DNA of 64,000 bases from Flavobacterium panici (GTDB lineage Bacteria; Bacteroidota; Bacteroidia; Flavobacteriales; Flavobacteriaceae). Every line of letters begins with the position of its first letter. The first letter of the stretch is position 1. The notes beneath the pieces were generated by a model. The model saw only the letters and a program-made list of their open reading frames with translations, was not told where the DNA came from and searched no databases. Where the stretch lies: NCBI RefSeq assembly GCF_903819335.1, contig NZ_CAIJDE010000043.1:124001-188000 (forward strand). Direction: 5' to 3'. Below, in pieces: positions 58,222-64,000 of the stretch. Made by a program: the position numbers and the translations under genes.

Positions 58222-58743
58222 CTAATGGTTTTCGATTTTTTTTCGAATAAATTTACTGGCGAGGTAAATATGATTGGCAATTGTTTTTTCAGAAAGGTCT
58301 GTCATTGCCGCAATCTCCTTATAGCTAAGGTTTTCCAGTTTGTGTAAAGTAAATATTTTTTGCTGCTGCTCCGGAAGTAAATTTATAAAAGCATACAGTT
58401 TTTCTTTTCTTTCTTCAAAAATCACATCATCATAATCTTCATTTTCGATTTCAAAATTTGAAGTATCGAGCTGAATTATTTTATTTTCCCTGTTAACATG
58501 ATTGATGATAATATTTTTGCAGATAACAAAGAGCTGTTTATCAAACAAAACATCTTCATTAAGTAATTCTCTTTTATTATAAAGTCTTAAAAAAGTTTCC
58601 TGTACAAAATCCTGCGGAGTAAGAACCGTAAAATTAAAACGTCTGGCAATACCAATAAGTTTATCGTAGTAATTTAGGTAAGCTTCTTTGAAGGAAGCCT
58701 CATTACCTTTTTTTAAACTTAATATAAACTTTTTATTGTCCAT
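58222..58743 (-). CDS. ECF RNA polymerase sigma factor (FecI-like)
   Basis: A 173-residue sigma-70 family protein: region 2 (F-V-Q-E-T-F-L-R-L-Y-N-K-R-E-L) and region 4 (L-P-E-Q-Q-Q-K-I-F to S-Y-K-E-I-A-A-M-T-D-L-S-E-K-T-I-A-N-H-I). It directs RNA polymerase to the receptor operon once FecR releases it. It is the first gene of the operon with the small protein, fecR, the TonB receptor and DUF4249. Length and position fit the Bacteroidota ECF group. Confidence 0.96.
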   Translation of the reverse strand: MDNKKFILSLKKGNEASFKEAYLNYYDKLIGIARRFNFTVLTPQDFVQETFLRLYNKRELLNEDVLFDKQLFVICKNIIINHVNRENKIIQLDTSNFEIENEDYDDVIFEERKEKLYAFINLLPEQQQKIFTLHKLENLSYKEIAAMTDLSEKTIANHIYLASKFIRKKIENH

Positions 58744-59020
58744 AACGTAAATATGATCCTTAGTCTTAACTCCATGTTCAAAATAATATTGTACACGAAT
58801 TTTTTCTGCAAAGACTGTATTCCTTATTTTATTACTGCAAAGAACAGAAATTTATTCTAAAATTATTTAACAGAAAAAATATAGTTTTAAACAAGAGGTT
58901 ATGAAATTGGATATTTTCTGTTAAATTATACTTAAACAAGCGCAAACCGTATTTCAATCCGGTATTTCAATTATTTTTAAACCGTAATGAAATTCGGTAT
59001 TTTAGTATTTTAATTATTTT
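58744..59020. other. Upstream region of the sigma gene with degenerate palindromes
   Basis: AT-rich sequence. Two degenerate copies of the ATTTCAAT-core palindrome lie at 58946-58963 and 58981-58998. No further gene is seen. Confidence 0.5.
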
Positions 59021-59194
59021 AAACTGGATTGAAATCCAGCCCTACAATATGATCCGTTCCTTCGGAACTCATATAGATGCGGTTAAATTTTTAACGGATT
59101 GAAATTCATTTTTACGATATAATTTATTTGTTCGGAATTTAAAAAAGAACCGGAGGTTCGATTTATATTGTAGGGCCGGATTTCAATCCGGTTT
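59021..59194. repeat. Palindromic repeat element, copy A
   Basis: A 25-bp arm at 59021-59045 (core CTGGATTGAAATCCAG, 59024-59039) and its near-complement at 59170-59194 (core CCGGATTTCAATCCGG, 59176-59191) bracket the element. The two arms differ at two positions within the palindrome, in both halves of each hairpin, so pairing is kept. The first 80 bp (59021-59100) recur at 60482-60562 with one substitution and one indel. No coding content is seen. Confidence 0.75.
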
Positions 59195-59220
59195 ACGAAT
59201 CCATATTATAAATCCAGAAT

Positions 59221-59245
59221 TGTCAGGCTGAGCGAAGTCGAAGCC
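59221..59245. repeat. Short dispersed motif next to the terminator
   Basis: TGTCAGGCTGAGCGAAGTCG and five more bases contain the widespread G-rich/C-rich motif seen in many bacterial intergenic regions. It lies just before the terminator hairpin at 59265. Confidence 0.45.
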
Positions 59246-59264
59246 CCGCCCACCTAAAATATGA

Positions 59265-59297
59265 AAACCCGACAGGTTTTTAAAACCTGTCGGGTTT
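59265..59297. terminator. Intrinsic terminator of the alkene reductase gene
   Basis: A 16-bp perfect stem, AAACCCGACAGGTTTT (59265-59280) and AAAACCTGTCGGGTTT (59282-59297), with T/A runs around it, stands 40 bp after the alkene reductase stop on the minus strand. Confidence 0.85.
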
Positions 59298-59336
59298 ATT
59301 TTTGAATTAATAATTTAGTGATTTAGTGATAAATAT

Positions 59337-60443
59337 TTACCTCATAAAAGGATAATCTGTATAACCTCTAGCTGTGCCGCCGCCAAATAAAGTATGAGTA
59401 TCTGAAATTTCATTTAGCCTGAAGTTTTCTTTTACTTTAGCAGGATAATCGGGATTGGTTAAAAATTTTCTGCCAAAGCCAACTAAATCGACCAGATTTT
59501 CTTCAAGTAATTTCTCTGCTTCTTCGGGAGTTTTATTTCCTGTCGCAATAATGGTCTTTTTAAATGTATCTCTGAGTTCGATTCTAAAATCAAGCGGAAT
59601 TTGAGGCGCATCATCCCAGTCGGCCTCGCAAAGATGAATATAAGCAACATCCAGTTTGTTTAATTCAGCCGCAGCAATCATTATCGTTTGCAGAATTTCA
59701 GGATCATTCATATCTTTAAAACTGATAAACGGAGATAATCTTATTCCTGTTTTTTCTTTCCCTATGGCATTCGCAACTTCTTTTGAAATTTCAATTAGTA
59801 ACCGAATTCTGTTTTCCTGTGTTCCGCCATATTCATCCGTTCTTTTATTGCTGTTGCTTCGCAAAAACTGATCGATCAAATAACCATTTGCGCCGTGAAT
59901 TTCAACTCCGTCAAAACCGGCTTCAATGGCATTTTTAGCTCCTTGCACAAATTCTTGAATTACAGTATCGATATCGGCTTTATCCATTGCTCTGGGTTCT
60001 TCTACCGGAACAAAAGTCGCATCTCCGTTTACAGCGCCATCAAATACATAAACGCTGGTATTTTGAGCTATTAATGCCGAAGGCGCAATAGGCTGTAATC
60101 CGTTGACTTTTGAACTGCTTACTCTGCCAACATGCCATAACTGAAGAAATATTTTACTTCCGTTTTGATGTACGGCATTTGTTATTAATTTCCAGCCTTC
60201 TATTTGCTGTTTACTGTAAATTCCGGGCGTATTCGCATAGCCTTTTCCTTGTAATGAAACCTGAGTGGCTTCTGTAATTATGATACCGGCTGTACTTCGC
60301 TGTGCGTAATATTCGGCCATTAAAGCATTTGGAATGTCGCCTGGCTGTGAAGCTCTTGAACGCGTCATGGGAGCCATTAAAAAACGGTTTGCTAATTGAT
60401 TTCCGCTTAATTCATACGGTTCAAATAATTTATGATAATTCAT
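59337..60443 (-). CDS. Alkene reductase (NemA-type Old Yellow Enzyme)
   Basis: A 368-residue FMN enzyme: L-A-N-R-F-L-M-A-P-M-T-R-S-R-A at the barrel start, Q-L-W-H-V-G-R-V-S (about 101-109), E-I-H-G-A-N-G-Y-L-I-D-Q-F-L-R-S-N-S-N-K-R-T-D-E-Y-G-G and G-F-G-R-K-F-L-T-N-P-D-Y-P. It belongs to the N-ethylmaleimide reductase-like branch, distinct from the OYE at 3132-4220. It reduces electrophilic alkenes with NAD(P)H. Palindromic repeats flank it on both sides (59021-59194 and 60482-60645), and no other gene shares its transcript. Confidence 0.94.
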   Translation of the reverse strand: MNYHKLFEPYELSGNQLANRFLMAPMTRSRASQPGDIPNALMAEYYAQRSTAGIIITEATQVSLQGKGYANTPGIYSKQQIEGWKLITNAVHQNGSKIFLQLWHVGRVSSSKVNGLQPIAPSALIAQNTSVYVFDGAVNGDATFVPVEEPRAMDKADIDTVIQEFVQGAKNAIEAGFDGVEIHGANGYLIDQFLRSNSNKRTDEYGGTQENRIRLLIEISKEVANAIGKEKTGIRLSPFISFKDMNDPEILQTIMIAAAELNKLDVAYIHLCEADWDDAPQIPLDFRIELRDTFKKTIIATGNKTPEEAEKLLEENLVDLVGFGRKFLTNPDYPAKVKENFRLNEISDTHTLFGGGTARGYTDYPFMR

Positions 60444-60481
60444 AGCTTTTCATGATTTTTAATTTTACAACCTATATTCGT

Positions 60482-60645
60482 AAACTGGATTGAAATCCAG
60501 CCCTACAATATGATCCGTTCCTTCGGAACTCATATGGATGGCGGTTAAATTTTTAACGGATTTCAATCCGGTTTACGCATAATTTATACAACCCGATTTT
60601 CAATTTGGTTTATTTTAGATTTGTAACGCCGAATTTCAATCCGGC
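60482..60645. repeat. Palindromic repeat element, copy B
   Basis: The first 81 bp (60482-60562) match copy A almost exactly. Variants of the same palindrome follow at 60557-60570, around 60592-60610 and at 60628-60645 (GCCGAATTTCAATCCGGC). Each varies in its outer bases but keeps an ATT..AAT core. Confidence 0.7.
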
Positions 60646-60688
60646 ATTACAAATCATCCAATTCATTTTAATTACATTTTTTTTTAAC

Positions 60689-62062
60689 CTAAAAATTCAG
60701 CTGCATTGTGATTCCGGCGAAAAAAATATCTTTTCCCGTTCCCGAAGCTTTTATATAATCTCCCGCATTAAACCACGTCGATTCAAAACGAAAATAAAGA
60801 TATGGATTTGGCTGCCAAATCACCTCAGTTTCAAGCTGGTTTCCAATTTTCTTGCTTGTCGTTGTGTCTCCTGGATAAATCAAAAAAGTATTTGGCCCAT
60901 AAATTCCGTCATTGCTGCTGTATCTCCAAAACATATCATAATCGATCACCCAGTCAATATTTTTACTCAGTTCTAAACTTATTCCGGGGTGAAAATCCAG
61001 AAGATTTGACGGCCCAATTATAGAGGCTAAACCGAAATATCCACCACGCGGAAAAAGCGGATTAAATGTCTGTAATTGATTATCTCCCATTTGTTTATCA
61101 CCGCTTATCGCTTCGGCCTTAAAACTCAGTTCAGGATGAAATTTTATTTCATTAAAACGATATCCCAAATTGATTGAAGCTGTCCATGCGCTGATATCTT
61201 TTGAAGCAAAATCACCAAACTGATATAAAGCTTCTCCGTCATAACGCCAGTTTTCGGTTTTTCCCCAAATTCGGGTTCCTACAGAATGTCGTTCTTCTTT
61301 TCCTGCGCCGTCATTAAATGTGGCTTTTGTTCTTTCATATCCAAAATAATAAACATCAATATTTTTGATAATTGGAACTTTATTAATTACAAAATAACTG
61401 CCCCAAAACTGCCTTTCGGGAGTAGAATTATCATCAAAAATTCCGTCGTGCGCCACAACAAAATGACTGTAGAAAAAATCAGCCGAAACATTATCTTTTG
61501 AAGTTATCAATTTTACAGCATCAAAAGACTGGCGGTTATTTGGCCCGTCCCGCATAGCAACCAAACGCTGTGATCCGTACGTGAGTTCCTGCCTTCCCGC
61601 TCTTAAAATAAGCTTGTGATTTTTTTCGTTTATGAAATTAAAATCGGCGAAAGCCTGATGCACTTCAAGCGGATTTTGATCAACCGGACTTGGGTCAATT
61701 CTGCTGTCGGCTAAACTGCTTTGTGTCTGTACAAAAGCCCTGAAAAAATTTCCCGCATGAAAATCTGCATGAAACAAATACCGTGATAAAACATAACCGT
61801 CGCTGTCTTGCGGGCCGTCTCCCCAATTTTCATTTTCGGCATAGAAATATTGATATCTAATGCTTCCGCCAAAACTGATATAATTTTCCTTAGATGCTGA
61901 AAGCGGCAGAAACTTCATTGTTTTATACCAATTATCAGTTGTTGTATCGCTTTTTAGGAAACTATAATTTTCATCATATCGAAGCGATTTAAAATCAGGA
62001 TACTGTTGTCCAAAACAGGACAATGAAATCAACAAAATCACTATTAAAATTGTATTTTTCAT
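60689..62062 (-). CDS. Alginate-export-type outer-membrane porin
   Basis: A 457-residue protein from the ATG at 62062 (a frame starting 13 codons earlier gives no better signal). It has a signal peptide (I-L-I-V-I-L-L-I-S-L-S-C-F-G-Q) and a beta-barrel matching the Alginate_exp family (W-Y-K-T-M-K-F to a final M-Q-L-N-F). Long strands rich in Trp/Tyr continue through the protein. Such porins export or import acidic polymers or small anions. No alginate genes are present, so the cargo is open. It lies 38 bp after the MBL-fold gene in the same direction, with which it probably shares a transcript. Confidence 0.88.
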   Translation of the reverse strand: MKNTILIVILLISLSCFGQQYPDFKSLRYDENYSFLKSDTTTDNWYKTMKFLPLSASKENYISFGGSIRYQYFYAENENWGDGPQDSDGYVLSRYLFHADFHAGNFFRAFVQTQSSLADSRIDPSPVDQNPLEVHQAFADFNFINEKNHKLILRAGRQELTYGSQRLVAMRDGPNNRQSFDAVKLITSKDNVSADFFYSHFVVAHDGIFDDNSTPERQFWGSYFVINKVPIIKNIDVYYFGYERTKATFNDGAGKEERHSVGTRIWGKTENWRYDGEALYQFGDFASKDISAWTASINLGYRFNEIKFHPELSFKAEAISGDKQMGDNQLQTFNPLFPRGGYFGLASIIGPSNLLDFHPGISLELSKNIDWVIDYDMFWRYSSNDGIYGPNTFLIYPGDTTTSKKIGNQLETEVIWQPNPYLYFRFESTWFNAGDYIKASGTGKDIFFAGITMQLNF

Positions 62063-62100
62063 TGTCCTTATTTTTAAACATTTAGAAATCTTAAACAACA

Positions 62101-63120
62101 TTATTTTGTGCTATTTTGTTTGATATCCTTATACGCATTCGGAATGTTGAAATTGAAATGAAGCCAGTTAAAAAGTTCATAACCTTTATCAAATTCTTTC
62201 ATTTTAACAGCGGTTTTAGTTTCTTCTAAAGTCAGACCTTTTTTAACCGCATTTTCAACATTTGTTTTTAATGCTTCAACATAATCAATCGTGTATTTTA
62301 TTCCGGCTTTATTGGTAATTCTGCCGTGTCCCGGAACTACAATATCTTTGTCGCCAATCATATTATAAATCTTGTTCAGGTTGTTTACAGGTTCCAGAAA
62401 ATAACCGTCAAACAACCACGGAATTGTCGGACTTTCGGCAATAAATGGATTTCCTGCCCAAAGTACATTTCCCGTCGGTGATTTTAAATACACAAAAAGA
62501 TCTGCCGGAGACTGCGCCGTTCCCACATTTATAATCTCAACAATGTTTCCTTTTCCCATATCAATCTTTAGGTTTTGATTGATGGCGATTGTAATATCTG
62601 CCGGACGATAAACACTTTCTTCAATTCCTCTGCCTTTACCAAAAAGCATAATCATAAATTGTTTGATATTCTCGTAATTTTTAGAAAGGTTTTCTTTGCA
62701 GAATTCGTTCTGAATGATAATGGTTTCTTTTGGAAGCAAATAATTTCCAAAACAATGATCACCATGATCGCTGGTATTTACGGCATAAACAATAGGTTTA
62801 TCAGTAACAGATCTGATTAGTTTATACAACTGATCGTACAATCTTTTGCTCAGCAAAGTTTCAATTACCAAAACTCCTTTTTCACCCACAATAAAACCTG
62901 CCGATGTTGCTTGTGCAATACCTTTTGTTGTTTCGGCTTCAACCGTTTCCGGCGCAACTGAATAAACATTTTCGGCAATTTTATGAAGTTTTAAAGTTAC
63001 CGTATTCGCATCCCAGATAGGAACATGATCCGGCATAGGAAATTGTGCGTAAGCTGCTGTATTACTTAGAATAAGCAATACTAGGATTGCAAATCTTAAA
63101 ATGATTTTTTTAGTTTTCAT
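62101..63120 (-). CDS. Exported MBL-fold protein with an altered metal site
   Basis: A 339-residue protein with a signal peptide (A-I-L-V-L-L-I-L-S-N-T-A-A-Y-A-Q). The metallo-beta-lactamase pattern is recognisable, but several ligands are changed. The H-x-H-x-D-H motif reads S117-D-H119-G-D121-H122, the later ligand His is Gln203 in G-T-A-Q-S-P-A-D, and the bridging Asp/Cys is Asn224 in W-A-G-N-P-F. His265 in P-G-H-G-R is kept. A single-metal hydrolase or a binding protein is possible. It sits between an alpha/beta hydrolase and the alginate-export-type porin on the same strand, all apparently one operon. Confidence 0.85.
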   Translation of the reverse strand: MKTKKIILRFAILVLLILSNTAAYAQFPMPDHVPIWDANTVTLKLHKIAENVYSVAPETVEAETTKGIAQATSAGFIVGEKGVLVIETLLSKRLYDQLYKLIRSVTDKPIVYAVNTSDHGDHCFGNYLLPKETIIIQNEFCKENLSKNYENIKQFMIMLFGKGRGIEESVYRPADITIAINQNLKIDMGKGNIVEIINVGTAQSPADLFVYLKSPTGNVLWAGNPFIAESPTIPWLFDGYFLEPVNNLNKIYNMIGDKDIVVPGHGRITNKAGIKYTIDYVEALKTNVENAVKKGLTLEETKTAVKMKEFDKGYELFNWLHFNFNIPNAYKDIKQNSTK

Positions 63121-63171
63121 TATCGATGGTTTATAGAAAATAGCTTAGAATCTTCAATTATTGAGTTGAAG

Positions 63172-64000
63172 TTATTTTGCAGTAAAAAAGGCTAAAAGAT
63201 CTTTTTGAACCTGCGCGGTATTTTCCTGAACCAGCCAGTGTCCTGAACCTGCAATTTTAGATTCGGTTACGTTTTCTGCCACCAGTTTAGAATGGTCTTT
63301 TAAAAATGCTGCTGCAAAATATTCGCCGCCCATTGCTAATAAAGGCATTTTTAGTTTTGTTTTGGCAAAAACCAAATTGTCTTTTCCGTCCTGTGAGAAA
63401 TTTCCAAACCATTTAAAACTTGATTTTGCACCATCTTTTACGGCATAAGCCCTAACAAATTCTGCCGTTTCTTCTGGAGTAAAAGGATCTTTTACGTGTC
63501 CAACCATTGGCCAGAAATTAGTCAAAAACTCTTTTTCTTTTCCTTTCACAATATCTCCAGAAGCTGGCCATGCAAAGAATCCAAACCACCATGCAGAAGC
63601 AGAAACCTGTGACCAAACTGGCTCAATTCCCGGAAGCAAAGCATCCATTAAGGCGAGTTTTTTCACTTCAGAACCGTATTGCGCCGCATAAGCATACGCT
63701 ACCATAAGTCCAATATCGTGACCTGCCAGATTGATATTATTATAACCTAGTTTTTTTACTAATTCATGAATGTCGGTCGCCATTGTTTTTTTGTCGTAAC
63801 CGCCTTCTGGTTTATCAGACTCGCCTACTCCTCTTAAATCTGGTGCGATTACGGTAAAATGTTTCGAAAGCTCCGGTAATAAACGATTCCACATATACCA
63901 GTTTTGTCCAAAACCGTGAACAAGTACAAGCGGCTCCCCTTTTCCGCCTATAACGTAGTGAATGTTGACACCATTTACTAAAGCAGTTTGGTGTTTAAAA
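63172..64000 (-). CDS. Alpha/beta hydrolase, Asp-nucleophile type (N-terminus cut by window edge)
   Basis: An open frame of 275 residues continues to the window end at 64000; its true start lies outside. It has V-H-G-F-G-Q (oxyanion), the nucleophile elbow G-H-D-I-G (Asp nucleophile, as in epoxide hydrolases and haloalkane dehalogenases) and the catalytic His in A-G-S-G-H-W. An internal ATG at 63894 would remove the oxyanion hole, so it is not the start. The gene is upstream of the MBL-fold gene by 51 bp and co-oriented. Hydrolysis of an epoxide or similar compound is likely; the true substrate is unknown. Confidence 0.9.
   Translation of the reverse strand, partial: FKHQTALVNGVNIHYVIGGKGEPLVLVHGFGQNWYMWNRLLPELSKHFTVIAPDLRGVGESDKPEGGYDKKTMATDIHELVKKLGYNNINLAGHDIGLMVAYAYAAQYGSEVKKLALMDALLPGIEPVWSQVSASAWWFGFFAWPASGDIVKGKEKEFLTNFWPMVGHVKDPFTPEETAEFVRAYAVKDGAKSSFKWFGNFSQDGKDNLVFAKTKLKMPLLAMGGEYFAAAFLKDHSKLVAENVTESKIAGSGHWLVQENTAQVQKDLLAFFTAK

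Noticed and set aside
60605..60976. 123-residue frame reading from the repeats into the porin gene
   Set aside because: It starts in palindromic repeat DNA and runs antisense to the porin C-terminus.
1..64000. tRNA, rRNA, CRISPR, transposase or integrase genes
   Set aside because: I read both strands and saw none; small structured repeats exist but lack such coding content.

Overview
This 64 kb window comes from the chromosome of a member of the Bacteroidota, almost certainly a Flavobacterium-like Flavobacteriaceae. The evidence is the low GC content, a SusC/SusD pair, FecI/FecR-type ECF signalling with a TonB receptor and a DUF4249 partner, a C-terminal type IX secretion sorting domain, start codons preceded by A-rich stretches instead of Shine-Dalgarno sequences, and -7 promoter boxes of the TAnnTTTG type. 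I see no tRNA, rRNA, CRISPR array, transposase or prophage gene.

Layout. (1) 0-7 kb holds small redox and regulatory genes: a cut-off HxlR regulator diverging from an SDR, an NTF2-like protein, an NAD(P)H quinone-type reductase, an Old Yellow Enzyme with an AraC regulator, a DsrE-like protein, a cytosine/guanine-type deaminase with a second AraC regulator, and MsrA. (2) 7-15 kb holds a periplasmic L,D-transpeptidase-like protein, a SusD/SusC uptake pair, and a large stand-alone methyltransferase with two N-terminal winged-helix-like modules. The susC mRNA has a leader with a nine-codon Arg/Cys mini-ORF and two hairpins. (3) 15-24 kb is an envelope-lipid cluster: PAP2 phosphatase, response regulator, histidine kinase, TonB receptor, LtaS-type phosphotransferase, diacylglycerol kinase and a second PAP2 phosphatase. 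(4) 24-34 kb holds a secreted GH87 alpha-1,3-glucanase with a recognisable catalytic Asp triad, two GNAT acetyltransferases, a DUF763 protein, several secreted unknowns and a GAF hybrid histidine kinase.

(5) 34-44 kb is an electrophile/aldehyde-handling region: VOC proteins, SDR, nitroreductase, DinB, a GapN-like aldehyde dehydrogenase and a flavin monooxygenase. Three paralogous Crp/Fnr regulators with an FNR-type E-x-x-S-R recognition helix lie among them. FNR-like boxes (TTGAT-N4-A/GTCAA) stand at similar distances upstream of three of these genes. (6) 44-53.5 kb is an accessory stretch, AT-rich from about 46 kb: a bestrophin-like membrane protein, an acyltransferase, many unrelated lipoproteins, and a sirtuin inside a lipoprotein operon. 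(7) 53.5-59 kb is a complete ECF sigma / FecR / TonB receptor / DUF4249 uptake operon. (8) 59-64 kb has an alkene reductase flanked by a family of short palindromic repeats, then an alginate-export-type porin, an MBL-fold protein with a degenerate metal site, and an alpha/beta hydrolase cut by the window end.

The observations I would follow first are the susC leader, the Crp/Fnr box pattern, the sirtuin-lipoprotein operon, the LtaS/DagK/PAP2 cluster and the palindromic repeat family.
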